A DNA stretch of 64,000 nt. It comes from Salsipaludibacter sp963812245 (GTDB taxonomy: Bacteria; Actinomycetota; Nitriliruptoria; Nitriliruptorales; Nitriliruptoraceae). The notes below the pieces were generated by a model that was not told the DNA's origin, ran no database searches, and saw nothing but the letters and a program-made list of their open reading frames with translations. A program made the translations under genes and the position numbers. Below, in pieces: positions 1 through 9,589 of the stretch (position 1 is the first letter of the stretch; every line of letters begins with the position of its first letter). Location of the stretch: the NCBI GenBank assembly GCA_963812245.1, contig CAWEUK010000003.1:124001-188000 (forward strand), read 5' to 3'.

Positions 1-2
1 CG

Positions 3-623
3 GGCAGCGTCCCGCCCGGCATGGGGCTGGCGGAGGTCCGCGAGGCGGAACTGCGTGCCGCCGCCGAACTCCTGGGCGTCGACGACGTGGTGGTCTGGGA
101 CTGGCGAGACTCGGGCATGGAGGGAACCCCCGAACCCGGCACCCTGTGCGCGGCCCCGCTCGAGGACGTCACTGCCGTGGTTGCGGGCCTGGTCGACGAT
201 CGCGCCCCGACAACCGTGGTCGCGCTCGATGGCAGCGACGGACACCGCGACCACGTGCGCATGCGTGACGCGACCCTCGCCGGGGTCGAGGCGGCGTCGT
301 GGTCGCCCGACCGCGTCTACCTGCACTGCCTGCCGCGGCGACTGATGCGGCGCTGGGTGGCTGAACTCGAGCGCCGCGATCCCGACGCGTCATACCTGGC
401 GCTGGGGGAACTCGGGACCCCGGATGGAGACATCACGACCCAGATCGACACCAGTGGCCTGCTCGATCTGCGGGAGCAGGCCATCTCGCTGCACCGCTCG
501 CAGACGCCGCCGTACGACGTCATGCCACCTGACCTCCGGCAGGCCTTCCTGGCCACGGACGCGCTGCGTCGGGTGCAGCCACCGTGGCCGGCCGGGGCGG
601 CACCTGAGCGTCGGCTGTTCTGA
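3..623 (+). CDS. PIG-L/LmbE-family deacetylase, C-terminal part (runs off left edge)
   Basis: Zinc-dependent N-acetylglucosaminyl deacetylase of the PIG-L family, whose actinobacterial members include MshB and Mca of mycothiol metabolism. The frame stays open to the first base, so the Met at 21 is probably internal; the family's N-terminal HPDDE-type zinc motif should lie just outside the window. Visible are the typical stretch after that motif (VREAELRAAAELLGV, then VVVWDWRDSGM) and the second motif GSDGHRDH, which carries the His-x-Asp-His pattern of the active site. The C-terminus (HRSQTPPYDVMPPDLRQAF) is also typical of the family. The substrate cannot be told from this part. Nothing downstream is clearly co-transcribed. 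Confidence 0.75.
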   Translation, partial: GSVPPGMGLAEVREAELRAAAELLGVDDVVVWDWRDSGMEGTPEPGTLCAAPLEDVTAVVAGLVDDRAPTTVVALDGSDGHRDHVRMRDATLAGVEAASWSPDRVYLHCLPRRLMRRWVAELERRDPDASYLALGELGTPDGDITTQIDTSGLLDLREQAISLHRSQTPPYDVMPPDLRQAFLATDALRRVQPPWPAGAAPERRLF

Positions 624-731
624 CCCCCGGCCATCGCGACGGCCACCGCTGCATTCTCCGCGTGTTCACGAGGTGGCGTCGGACGCGATGGGTTGCGGAA
701 CCGATCGGGCCGTTCCCGCCGGGGAGTGGGT

Positions 732-895
732 CAGGCGGTGCAGGCCGATCGACTGCAGGACCGCGTAGCCCAGCAGGTCCGAGAGGGGGCGGCCGCCACC
801 GCCATTCCCAGCCCGATCAGGCCGGACGACAGGGCGTTGAAGGCCAGGGTGGTGCGCCACAGGCGATCGTTGTGGCGGCCGTCCTCCGGGCCCAT
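732..895 (-). pseudogene. Remnant of a small membrane protein gene
   Basis: Reading leftwards from ATG at 895 gives MGPEDGRHNDRLWRTTLAFN and then a hydrophobic stretch (LSSGLIGLGMAVAA). After one frame change it continues PLSDLLGYAVLQSIGLHRL. This looks like the N-terminal half of a small multi-pass membrane protein, of the type that begins W-R-x-T-L-A-x-N followed by a helix. There is no complete reading frame and the piece abuts an unrelated plus-strand fragment at about 870-895. I see it as gene debris. It is not strong enough to name a family. Confidence 0.35.
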
Positions 896-1381
896 GCACC
901 GAATCCGGCCATCGCCGTCGACCGTGCGTGGGACATCGTGGCGCTGAACGCTGCCGCCGGGATCCTGGGTGGGCCGGTGGCGGACCACCTCCGTCAGCCC
1001 CGGCCCAACGTCTCCCGCATGGCCCAGCACCCCGACGGTCTCGCGCCCCACCTCGTCAACTTCGCCGAGTTCGGCCATCACCTGGTGGCGCAGTTGCGTC
1101 GTGGTGTCGCGGCGACTGGCGATCCGGCGTTTCTTGCCCTGCGTGACGAGGTGATGGTCCATCCCGACGTCGCGCGGGCCGTCGCCACACCGGCACCCGG
1201 ATCCGGGGGCGTGGTCATCCCGATGCGCCTGCGCCATCCGGCAGGCCACCTGTCGCTGTTCACGGTGATCTCCACGTTCGGGACCCCCGCCGACGTCACG
1301 GTCGACGAGTTGAGCATCGAGACGTTCTTCCCGGTCGATGACCACACCGCGGCCGTCCTGCAGGGCATGGTCGTCGACTGA
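878..1381 (+). pseudogene. MmyB-like ligand-binding domain without its HTH (truncated XRE regulator)
   Basis: From AVLRAHAPNPAIAVDRAWD to the stop this matches the C-terminal MmyB-like ligand-binding domain of actinobacterial XRE-family regulators: the DRxWDxVxxNAA opening, HPDGLAPHLVNFAEF in the middle, and FGTPADVTVDELSIETFFP at the end. The helix-turn-helix domain that normally precedes it is missing. The same frame extends upstream to 662, but that part is a shadow of the minus-strand membrane-protein remnant. The likely history is a deletion that removed the DNA-binding half and joined two broken genes. It might still be translated, but a DNA-binding role is unlikely. Confidence 0.55.
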
Positions 1382-1392
1382 GCGCGACTGCG

Positions 1393-3045
1393 TCAGGTCG
1401 TTGAGGTCGGTTCTGCCGCCGGTTCTGCGGGTTCCTCGAGCGTCCGGCGCGGCAGGTTGGCGGTCGACAGGAGCGCGAGCAGCGCCAGCGCGGCGCCGAC
1501 CAGCAGCCCCGTCCTGAGTGACTTGAGTTGTGCTGCCTGGTAGTCCTCGACCAGCAGATCGACACTCGCCTGGTCCAGTCCGGCAGCGGTGGCTGCCTCC
1601 TCCGCCGCTGCCACCGTCACGAAATCGAGTCCGGCGGCGGTGACGCGCTCCTCGACCTGGGCCACGACCTCGGCGTCGAGTTGCGAGTTCTCGCCGATGT
1701 TGGCCAGGAAGGACGTCGACAGCCCACCCAGGACGATTGCGCCCACCAGGGCGATGCCAAGCGACGAGCCCAGTTGCTGGCCGGTGAACTGCAGGCCGCC
1801 AGCCTCGCCGCGACCGGAGGCGTCGACCGAGGACTGCACCACGTTGCCCAGCTGCGACACGATCAGCCCCATGCCCACCCCCAACAGGGCCATCGAGACG
1901 CCGAATGCGACGTCGGCGAGGGACGGCTGGATCGTGGCGAGCAGGCCCAGGATGGCAAGCACGGTGACCGACAGCCCGGTACGCACGATCCTGCGTGGCC
2001 CCTGCGTCCTCGACAGTTTCGACCCGATGGCCGACGTGACGAGCATGGCCAACGACACCGGCAGCATGCGCACACCGGTCTCGAGTGCGTCGAGACCGAT
2101 CACGAGCTGCAGGTACAGCGGCAGACCGAAGAACACGCCCATCAGCACGAGGTTCTGTGCGAACAGCCCGGACAGGCCAGAACTCAGCGTCGGCACCTTC
2201 AGGAGGTCGAGGTGGACGAGGGGATCCTTGCCGGCGGCTTCGCGTCGGCGTTCCCACCGCACGAACAGCCACAACACCGCCGCGCCGGCCGCCAGCACGA
2301 ACGGGGTCACGGCGAACCCGAACGGTTCGATGGGCGACTGCTTCGGCTGGACCCATCCCCAGGTGCTCGCCATGAGCACGGCCAGGACGATCGTGCCCAG
2401 CCCGACGGCCGACAGGGCGGCGCCGACACCGTCCAGCTGCACCGGCGGCCCCGTGCGGGGCGCATCCACGATCTTCCTGCTCATGGCCAGGATCACCAGC
2501 ACGAGGACCACCTCGCCGACGAAGACCACTCGCCAGGTCAGTTCCGTGGTCGCCCACCCTCCCAGGATGGGACCGACCGCGATGCCGGCGCCGGCCATCC
2601 CGCCGATGACCGCATACGCCACCCCACGCAACGATCCCCGGTAGTTGCCTGCGACCAGGGCGACCAGGGCCGGCAACACCAACGCTGCACCCAGACCCTC
2701 CAGCACTGACCAGCCGAGCGTGAGGATGGCCACGGTCGGGGCGACAGCCGTCACGGCCGACCCGGTGCCATAGATCACCAGGCCGATGACGAACGCCTTG
2801 CGGCGACCGATGATGTCGCCGATCTTGCCGCCTGCCAGCATGAACATCGCCATGATCAGCGAGTACAGCGTGATCACGGCCTGGATCGTGGTCACGGACG
2901 TGTCGAAGTCCACCACCAACTGGCTGATGGAGACGTTCATGACCGACTGGTCCAGCACCATCAGGAACTGTGCGATGGCCAACGCCACCAGCGGCCCCCA
3001 TTGCCCGGTGCTGCGCGCTTCGCCCATTTTGCGCGCTTCGCCCAT
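1393..3045 (-). CDS. MFS drug exporter, DHA2 (EmrB/QacA) family
   Basis: Proton-driven export of drugs or other small molecules across the inner membrane. About 550 residues with 14 predicted transmembrane helices, the length and topology of the DHA2 family. Motif A between TM2 and TM3 reads GGKIGDIIGRRKAF; motif C is seen in TM5 (GGMAGAGIAVGPILGGW); TM1 carries the family's LDQSVMNVS element. Before the last helix is an extracytoplasmic segment of about 60 residues rich in Ala and Glu. The start at 3045 is chosen because GGGGAG lies six bases upstream. A 21-bp duplication places a second in-frame ATG at 3024, so MGEAR occurs twice. No adjacent regulator gene survives; the MmyB fragment downstream could be a relic. 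Confidence 0.88.
   Translation of the reverse strand: MGEARKMGEARSTGQWGPLVALAIAQFLMVLDQSVMNVSISQLVVDFDTSVTTIQAVITLYSLIMAMFMLAGGKIGDIIGRRKAFVIGLVIYGTGSAVTAVAPTVAILTLGWSVLEGLGAALVLPALVALVAGNYRGSLRGVAYAVIGGMAGAGIAVGPILGGWATTELTWRVVFVGEVVLVLVILAMSRKIVDAPRTGPPVQLDGVGAALSAVGLGTIVLAVLMASTWGWVQPKQSPIEPFGFAVTPFVLAAGAAVLWLFVRWERRREAAGKDPLVHLDLLKVPTLSSGLSGLFAQNLVLMGVFFGLPLYLQLVIGLDALETGVRMLPVSLAMLVTSAIGSKLSRTQGPRRIVRTGLSVTVLAILGLLATIQPSLADVAFGVSMALLGVGMGLIVSQLGNVVQSSVDASGRGEAGGLQFTGQQLGSSLGIALVGAIVLGGLSTSFLANIGENSQLDAEVVAQVEERVTAAGLDFVTVAAAEEAATAAGLDQASVDLLVEDYQAAQLKSLRTGLLVGAALALLALLSTANLPRRTLEEPAEPAAEPTSTT
3010..3045. repeat. 15-bp direct repeat giving two alternative start codons
   Basis: GCGCGCTTCGCCCAT occurs at 3010-3024 and again at 3031-3045, 21 bases apart. 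On the minus strand each copy encodes MGEAR at the N-terminus of the exporter, so the duplication preserved the frame and doubled the start codon. Only the upstream copy (3045) has a good Shine-Dalgarno sequence. Confidence 0.7.
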
Positions 3046-3101
3046 GCTGCGCTCCCCGCCGCGGTGGTGCCCCGAGGCTGTCCGAACCCGAATGATGGGT
3101 G

Positions 3102-3107
3102 AACATA
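3102..3107 (-). promoter_or_regulatory. Possible -10 box for the MFS exporter
   Basis: TATGTT on the minus strand, 57 bases before the chosen start. It fits the TANNNT pattern seen ahead of many genes in the window. No clear -35 box. Confidence 0.3.
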
Positions 3108-3238
3108 GCGCAGCCCGTCTCGTCGACGTGGGGTCCCCACCCTGACGGACTCCGGCCCGGACTGCTGCCATCGGGCGTCAGACCCGCTGCGGACCAGATT
3201 CCCCGGCGTCCGCCGACGATGGGTGGCTGCCGGCCAAC

Positions 3239-3244
3239 TAGGGT
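3239..3244 (+). promoter_or_regulatory. Possible -10 box for hyuA
   Basis: TAGGGT, 41 bases before the hyuA start, in the same position and form as before several other genes here. No recognisable -35 box. Confidence 0.35.
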
Positions 3245-3285
3245 CGCTGGCACCCGGTCGACCGACCAGATCTCCAGGAGTCCAG

Positions 3286-5477
3286 ATGGCCCGTCGCATC
3301 CGTATCGGCATCGACACCGGTGGCACCTTCACCGACGTCGTCGCGTTCGACGAGGAGACCGGGACGCTGGCCACGACCAAGACGCCGTCGACTCCCGCCA
3401 ACCCCGCAGCCGGGTTCATGGACGGCGTCGACAAGATCCTGCGCCAGATCGGTCGCGACGGCAGCGACGTCTCGGCGGTCAGCCACGGCACGACCGTGGC
3501 CACCAACGACCTGTTGGAGGACAAGGTCGCCCACATGGGCCTGATCACGACCCAGGGCTACCGCCACATCCTCGAGATCGCCCGCCAGAGCGTGCCCGAC
3601 GGGTATGGCAACTCCTACTTCTGGGTCAAGCCGGATCGCATCGTGCCCGTTGATCGGGTCAGGGAGGTTGGTGGCCGCCTGGACGTCACGGGGACCCAGG
3701 TGCGGCCGCTGGACGTCGAACAGGTGGCGACGGTGGCACGGTGGTTCCGCGACCAGGGCATCGACACGCTCGGCGTGTGCCTGCTGCACTCCTACGCCAA
3801 CGCCGCCCACGAGGAGGCCGTGCGCGACATCCTGGCCCGGGAGCATCCGGCTGCGACCATCTCGCTGTCGTCGGAGGTGCTGCGCGAGTATCGCGAGTAC
3901 GAGCGCACCGTGACCACGCTGGTCGACGCGTCCGTCAAGCCGAAGGTCGCCGGCTACATCGGCGCCATCAAGCAACGCCTCGACGCCTACACGCTGGGCG
4001 AGGACCCCGCCGACCGTGGTGCCCCCGACGACGCATCCACCATGCCCGCAGGACATGCGGTGCCGTTCTTCATCATGAAGTCGAACGGAGGAGTCATCAG
4101 CGCGGCCGAGGTCGTGCACCAACCGATCACCACCGTGTTGTCGGGGCCGGCGGCGGGCGCGCTCGGTGCCGCGATGATCGCCGGTGCGGGCGGGTGGGAT
4201 CGTCTGCTGACCCTGGACGGTGGCGGCACGTCCACCGACGTCTCGGTCGTGCTTGACGGCGAACCGACCCTGACCACAGAGGGATCGGTTGGGCGCTTTC
4301 CCTCCAAGATCCCCATGATCGACATCGTGACCGTCGGTGCTGGTGGTGGCTCGATCGCGTGGATCTCACCCGCCGGGACGTTGAAGGTCGGCCCCGAGTC
4401 CGCCGGCGCCGATCCGGGACCACTGTGCTACGGGCAGGGCGGCACTGACCCGACCATCACGGATGCCCACGTCATGCTCGGTCGCATCCCGCCCCATCTG
4501 CTGGGTGGCGAGATCCCGCTGGACGTGGCGGCGGCTCGGACCGGGATCGAGGACCTGGCCGGGCTGTTGGACATGGATCCGGAGCAGTGCGCCACGGGCA
4601 TCCTCGAGATCTCGGCCTTCAACCAGGCCAACGCGATCCGCCAGATCACGGTCAAGCGCGGTCTGGACGTGCGTGAATTCGCGATGGCTGCGTTCGGGGG
4701 CTCGGGACCGCTGCTCGTGTGCCGCCTGATCGACATCCTGGGCGTGCAGGCCGTCGTGGTTCCCAAGGATCCCGGCAACCTGTCCGCCTTCGGCCTGCTG
4801 ACCGTCGACGTCAAGAACGACTACGTCCAGACCCACGTGACCACCGACACCGACGTCGACCTGGGCGCGGTGGCCGCCGTGTTCGCCACCCTCGAGGATC
4901 GCGCTGCCGACGCGCTGGATCGCGAAGGCTTCGAACGTGCCGACCACGTGTTCCAGCGCACCGTCGACCTGCGCTACGACGGGCAGGCCTTCGAGGTCCG
5001 CGTGCCCGCCCCGGCCGGCGCCATCGACCGGGCGTTTCGTGACCAGGTCGTGGCCGCCTTCCACGCAGGCGCACGACCAGCTCTACGGCTACGCCTACGT
5101 CGACGATCCGCGCCACCCCGTCGAGTGGGTCAACCTGCGGGTGTCGGGCATCGGTCCCATCACTCGCCCCGACCTCGCCCGCCTGCCGGCACGTGGGGGT
5201 GACGACGTCGCAGCCGCCCGGACGGGAACGCGTCAGGTGTTCGTGGACGGCTGGCACGACGCTCCGATCTTCTGGCGCGACGACCTGCGTGCGGGCGACG
5301 AGATCACCGGACCGGCTGTCATCGAGGAATTCGGATCGACGATCCCCGTCCATCCCGGCTTCACCGCGCGGGTCGACGACTTCGCCAACGTCGTGGTGAC
5401 CCTCGACGGTGCCGCGCACGAGCCACCCGGTGGCGGCGACTGGCGCACCGGCCGTGGCCATGGAGGAGTTGCGATGA
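3286..5477 (+). CDS. hyuA: Hydantoinase/oxoprolinase subunit A (frameshifted)
   Basis: ATP-dependent ring-opening subunit of the N-methylhydantoinase / 5-oxoprolinase / acetone carboxylase superfamily, acting with HyuB. The N-terminus MARRIRIGIDTGGTFTDVV holds the phosphate-binding loop. The hydantoinase core follows, with LDGGGTSTDVSVV and VGAGGGSIAWI glycine-rich motifs, then VKRGLDVREFAMAAFGGSGP. The frame shifts by +1 near 5067 (an extra G in GCAGGCGC) and again by +1 between about 5440 and 5470. Repaired, the protein is about 729 residues and stops at TGA 5475-5477, overlapping the hyuB ATG at 5474 (ATGA). The downstream frame is conserved (LYGYAYVDDPRHPVEWVNLR), which argues for sequence errors, not decay. 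The exact substrate cannot be read from sequence. Confidence 0.82.
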
Positions 5478-7423
5478 ACGGCGGCCCACTGACCGACGGC
5501 TCGACGAGCGTGGACCCGGTCGTCCTCGAGATCGTTGCCGGCACCCTGGCGATCCATCGAGAAGGAGGTGGAGGACGCGATCGGGCGGACCTCGCGTTCG
5601 CCGATGATCCGCGACGCCCACGACTACCGCGCCGGCATCTACGACCGCCACCTGCGCAAGTTGACCGGGCGCTCCTACTCGGCGTTGGTGCAGCCGGTCG
5701 TGCGGGACTTCCCGATCGAGGAGATGGTCCCCGGGGACGTGTTCTTCCACAACGACGTCTACCAGTCGGAAGGTGGCATCGGGCACCTGCCGGACCTGTG
5801 CATCACCGTCCCGGTGTTCGGGGTGGCGGATGGCGACGGCGCGTCCGTCGTCGTGGCGTTCGTGCAGGCATTCGGCCACCACGACGACATCGGCGGTGCA
5901 GTTCCGGGGTCGATGCCGTCGCACGCCACCTCGGCGTTCGAGGAGGGACTGATGGTGCCCCCGATCAAGTTGTGGGACGCCGGCGTGCCCAACCGGGCGG
6001 CGTTGACGATCATGACTCGCAATTCCCGCATGCCGGACTCGCTGGCCGGCGACCTGCAGGCCGAGGCGTCGGCGTGCCTGATGGGCTCGCGCCGCGTGGC
6101 CGAACTGTTCGACCGCTACGGACCGGACGTCGTCGAGGCCGCGTTCGATCGCATCGTGTCGGACTGCACCGACACCTACCGCCGCGAGATCCTGACCAAG
6201 ATCCCGGACGGGACCTACGTGTGGGAGGACTACGCCGAACACGACGGCGTCGACGAGCCACGACTGCATGCCCAGCGCATCACCCTGACCAAGACGTCCG
6301 ACGACGGCGGCCGCCTGGTGATCGACTTCACCGGCACCTCGCCCCAGGCCCGCGGACCGATCAACCACTGCGGCGACTACTCCGATGGCAACTTCCTCAA
6401 GAAGTGGCTGGCGCCGATCCTGCGCAACCTCGCCGACACGCCCGAGCGCATGGCCGAACTGGACGTCAACGAGGGGATCGTCGACCTGATCGAGATGCGC
6501 TTCCCCCCCAAGGGCACGCTGCTGACGCCGGTGTTCCCGGCGCCGACCAACGCCCGCACCTTCGTGATCCTGCGCCTGCTCGGCGTGCTGGCGGGGGTGC
6601 TGGCCAAGGCGGTCGACGGTCGCATGCCGGCCGACCAGGAGACCATTCGCTACACCGGTGTGTACGGGCAACGGGCCGACGGCACCTCCTACCTGATGCG
6701 CGAGGTCCTGGGTGGTGGGTCGGGTGGTCGCCACTACGCCGACGGCGAGGACACGATCCACGTCGTGCCCGACTCGCGCAACCTGCCCACCGAGTTCACC
6801 GAGTCACGGTTTCCGTTCCGGGTCGAGGCACTGCGACTGGCACGGGACTCGGGCGGCGCCGGGCGAGTACCGCGGCGGCCTGGGCTACGAGAAGCACATC
6901 CGGATGCTCGAGGACGCCCACTTCATGTCGATCGCCGACCGCTCGATCCTGGCGTGCTGGGGGGTCAAGGGTGGGCGTGCAGGCCGGCCGTTCCAGGTCA
7001 CGATCGATCCTGGTGGTCCCGACGAACGCGAGGTCGATGCCCTGGCCGACGACGAACCGGTTCGTGCCGGTGAGGTCATCCGCATCCGCACGACCGGGGG
7101 AGGTGGGTGGGGCGACCCGCTGGCCCGGGACCCCGCGGCCGTGGCCCGCGACGTGCTGTGGGACAAGGTGTCGATCGCAGGCGCTCGTGCTGACTATGGG
7201 GTGGTGTTCGCCGACGACCTGTCCGACCTCGACGTCGCCGCGTTGGCCGCGGCTCCGATGGTGGACGACGCGGCGACGACGTCGCTGCGGGCCGACATGG
7301 CCGACGAACGCGGCGAGGTCGCCGTTCTTCGATCGCGGCCCGGGCTTTGCCCGCCTGCATCCCCAGGGCCACGCCAATGCCGCAGTCGACGCCCTCGACC
7401 ACAACCCACCAGTCACTGCCTGA
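5474..7423 (+). CDS. hyuB: Hydantoinase/oxoprolinase subunit B (three frameshifts)
   Basis: Partner of HyuA in ATP-dependent hydrolysis of a cyclic amide or related compound. The start MNGGPLTDGSTSVDPVVLEI is followed by the family's opening, SIEKEVEDAIGRTSRSPMIR, then GDVFFHNDVYQSEGGIGHLPD and HHDDIGGAVPGSMPSHATS, a His/Asp-rich segment conserved in HyuB. The C-terminal half has FTGTSPQARGPINH and EYRGGLGYEKHIRM. Three single-base insertions move the frame, near 5559 (GCGATCC), 6857 (GGGCGAG) and 7323 (GCCGTTC). Without them the protein is about 648 residues, normal for the family. It is coupled to hyuA by an ATGA overlap. No hydantoin racemase or carbamoylase gene lies next to the pair. Confidence 0.8.
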   Translation: MNGGPLTDGSTSVDPVVLEIVAGTLAIHREGGGGRDRADLAFADDPRRPRLPRRHLRPPPAQVDRALLLGVGAAGRAGLPDRGDGPRGRVLPQRRLPVGRWHRAPAGPVHHRPGVRGGGWRRRVRRRGVRAGIRPPRRHRRCSSGVDAVARHLGVRGGTDGAPDQVVGRRRAQPGGVDDHDSQFPHAGLAGRRPAGRGVGVPDGLAPRGRTVRPLRTGRRRGRVRSHRVGLHRHLPPRDPDQDPGRDLRVGGLRRTRRRRRATTACPAHHPDQDVRRRRPPGDRLHRHLAPGPRTDQPLRRLLRWQLPQEVAGADPAQPRRHARAHGRTGRQRGDRRPDRDALPPQGHAADAGVPGADQRPHLRDPAPARRAGGGAGQGGRRSHAGRPGDHSLHRCVRATGRRHLLPDARGPGWWVGWSPLRRRRGHDPRRARLAQPAHRVHRVTVSVPGRGTATGTGLGRRRASTAAAWATRSTSGCSRTPTSCRSPTARSWRAGGSRVGVQAGRSRSRSILVVPTNARSMPWPTTNRFVPVRSSASARPGEVGGATRWPGTPRPWPATCCGTRCRSQALVLTMGWCSPTTCPTSTSPRWPRLRWWTTRRRRRCGPTWPTNAARSPFFDRGPGFARLHPQGHANAAVDALDHNPPVTA

Positions 7424-7430
7424 CGCTGCC

Positions 7431-7449
7431 AGTCGCGGCTGCCGCGACT
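7431..7449. terminator. Hairpin after hyuB
   Basis: Perfect 8-bp stem AGTCGCGG / CCGCGACT with a three-base loop, eight bases after the hyuB stop and followed by TTGCGG. It sits between two convergent genes. There is no long T-tract, as is common for high-GC actinobacterial terminators. Confidence 0.5.
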
Positions 7450-7563
7450 TTGCGGTCGGGTAGCCATCCCGTCGTATGACGACGATTCGACCGCCCATGC
7501 TTGCACCGGCGGGCCTCGGGCGGCACGTTGTCACGGCGCCGGTGCCGACCGACCCGGCTCCGA

Positions 7564-8716
7564 TCACTCGGCGGGGACGAACACCTGGACGGAGTTGGTG
7601 CGCTGGTCGGTGACGACCAGGCTGCCGTCGGGTGCCAGTGCCAGGTCCACCGGGGCCGAGAACTGGCCGTCGCCGGTGCCCGACTCGCCGGCCACGATCG
7701 CCCAGTCGTCGTCGGGGTCGGCGTCAGGCCCCGGCACCGCCAGGATCTCGCCGCCCCGGTACGAGGTCACGAGCACGCCGCCGTCCTCGGTGACTTCGAC
7801 GCCTTCGAGGGTCGCGCTGGACCCGGCCGCACCCGGGCTGGCGTGCTCGGCCAGGAACTCGCCCTCGGGGGAGAACACCTGCACCCGTTGGGCCTCGTAG
7901 TCGGCCACCCAGACCTCGCCGGCCGCCGTCACGTCGATGCCGGTGGCGTGGAGGAACTGGCCGGGTCCGTCCCCACCCTCGCCGAACGACCGCACGAACG
8001 TCCCGTCCGACGTGAAGACCTGGACCTCGGGCCGCTCGTCGTCGGTGACGTGGACCAGCCCGTCGTCGTCGACCGCGATGCCGATGGCGCGCACGAACTG
8101 GCCGTCACCGTCACCCTCCGAACCCCACGCGCCAAGGAACGTGCCGTCGGGGGCGAAGGACTGGATCCGGAAGTTGCCGTTGTCGACGACATGGATGGTG
8201 CCGTCCGGGGCGATCGCCAGGGACCCGAACCCCAGGGTCATGAACTGGCCGTCACCGGTGCCCTGTTCGCCGATCACCGTCTCGCTGCCGTCGGGGTGGA
8301 CTCCCACCACGCGCTGGTTGCCGGTGTCGGCCACCCAGATGGTGCCGTCCGGTGCGACGTCGACTCCGTAGGGTGCCGCCCACGCGCCATCCGAGGGCAC
8401 CACGGCTCGGTCGAACACCCACGTCGTGGTGACCGCGGACGCCGTGCCGGCGGTCGTGGTCGACGTGGCCGTGGCCGTCGGCACGGGAGTCGAGATCTCG
8501 GTGGTCGCCCCGGTGGGGGCTGTCGCAGTGGGCGTGCCAGCCGTGGTCGACGAGGCGGTCAGGGGAGCGTCGGATGGAGCCAGTGGCGCCGTCGCCGCTG
8601 CAGCCTGCCAGGACGACGGCCGTCGCCACGGCACCCACCAGCGCGCGGCGGCGGCGACGATCGTGTGCTCGGCGCCGCTGGCGCGTCGTGCAGTGCGAGG
8701 CCGGTACAGGCGCCAT
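7564..8716 (-). CDS. NHL-repeat beta-propeller lipoprotein (frameshifted)
   Basis: Predicted secreted lipoprotein of about 383 residues once one +1 shift near 8595 is repaired. The signal peptide ends with the lipobox LAGC (ALVGAVATAVVLAGC), a Thr/Ala/Pro-rich linker follows, and then six or so NHL repeats. Each repeat has the pattern G-I-(A/D)-V-(A/D)-x-D-G-x-(I/V)-x-V-(A/T)-D, ending in an R-(I/V)-Q-x-F strand, as in VWVADYEAQRVQVFSPEGEF. Such propellers usually bind partners or carbohydrates outside the cell and are not enzymes. It is transcribed towards hyuB. The lipobox and the repeats are in different frames, which is why a continuous reading appears to lack a signal peptide. Confidence 0.75.
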
Positions 8717-8842
8717 GATCGCTCCCGGGGTCCCCGGCCCTGCCTCGATGCACGGGCCGGCACATCCATTCTGGCACGGGCGAAGCCGGAGCGTTGATGG
8801 TTGGATGGTGGATCCGTTCCCCGCTCGGATGAAGGTCGCACC

Positions 8843-9589
8843 ATGGTGATCTCCTCACTCGACATCGCGCAGGCCCAGGGCCAGCTGGTGGCGTCGCTGG
8901 GTGGCCTCGACGACGAGGCGATGCGGGCGCCGTCACGGTGTGCTGGCTGGACCCGCGCGCACGTGCTCACCCACATCGCGCGCAACGCCGACGGCATGGT
9001 GAACCTGGCGGAATGGGCCCAGACCGGCAACGTGGTGGCGATGTACGAGTCCGGCGACCGGCGCAACGCCGACATCGAGGAAGGCGCTGCGCGTCCGGCC
9101 GACGAGATCATTGCGGACGTGGTGTCCAGCAACGATCGGGTGCTGGCGGCGTTCGGGGCGTTGGAAGGTCGGGTGGCGGTCGATCCCGCCGTGGCGGCGT
9201 TCGAGGTTCGACTGGGCGGCGATCCGGTCAACGGGCCGGCCCATCCCGTCCGGGTGCTGCCGTTCCTGCGACTGCAGGAGGTCGTCGTGCATCACCATGA
9301 TCTCGACGACGGGCTCACGGTGCGGGACTGGCCACGGGCCTACGTCGACGAGGCGCTGCCGCGAGCCGCCGCCAGGATGGCCGCACGAGTCGAGGACATG
9401 CCGGTGCTGGTGGCCGAGGACGACGACGTGGTGACCACGTTCCCATCGCCATCGGGGCCCGGGTCCGTGGGCGAGATTCGTGGTCCGGCAGCCGCGTTGC
9501 TGGTGTGGTTGCTGGGGCGCTCCACCGCACAGGACCGTGCCCGCCTGGTCGTGTCGGGCGGCGACCTGCCGGTCCTGCCGGACTGGTGA
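8843..9589 (+). CDS. DinB / mycothiol-dependent maleylpyruvate isomerase family protein
   Basis: 248-residue four-helix-bundle protein of the MDMPI_N/DinB type, common in actinobacteria, where known members use mycothiol as co-substrate. The N-terminus (LGGLDDEAMRAPSRCAGWTRAHVLTHIARNADG) has the usual pattern with a metal-ligand His in HVLTHIARN. A second His cluster is in LRLQEVVVHHHDLD. The C-terminal half is the accessory domain found in these proteins. The start at 8843 has AAGG nine bases upstream. The stop overlaps the next gene's ATG (TGATG), so the two are probably translated together. The substrate is unknown. Confidence 0.78.
   Translation: MVISSLDIAQAQGQLVASLGGLDDEAMRAPSRCAGWTRAHVLTHIARNADGMVNLAEWAQTGNVVAMYESGDRRNADIEEGAARPADEIIADVVSSNDRVLAAFGALEGRVAVDPAVAAFEVRLGGDPVNGPAHPVRVLPFLRLQEVVVHHHDLDDGLTVRDWPRAYVDEALPRAAARMAARVEDMPVLVAEDDDVVTTFPSPSGPGSVGEIRGPAAALLVWLLGRSTAQDRARLVVSGGDLPVLPDW

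Noticed and set aside
1528..2709. 393-residue plus-strand frame inside the exporter
   Set aside because: Composition (His, Gln, Gly) is that of the antisense of a high-GC gene; the exporter in the other strand is unambiguous.
731..3253. 840-residue minus-strand reading frame across the exporter
   Set aside because: It is a Gly/Arg/His-rich shadow of the exporter gene. Only its last 50 residues coincide with the membrane-protein remnant, which is reported separately.
5474..5477. HyuA-HyuB natural fusion, because no stop separates them in one frame
   Set aside because: An ATGA overlap in the correct frame and the usual two-subunit family layout are simpler; the apparent fusion comes from an insertion before the hyuA stop.
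7501..8718. 405-residue plus-strand frame opposite the NHL lipoprotein
   Set aside because: Antisense shadow; the minus strand carries clear NHL repeats and a lipobox.
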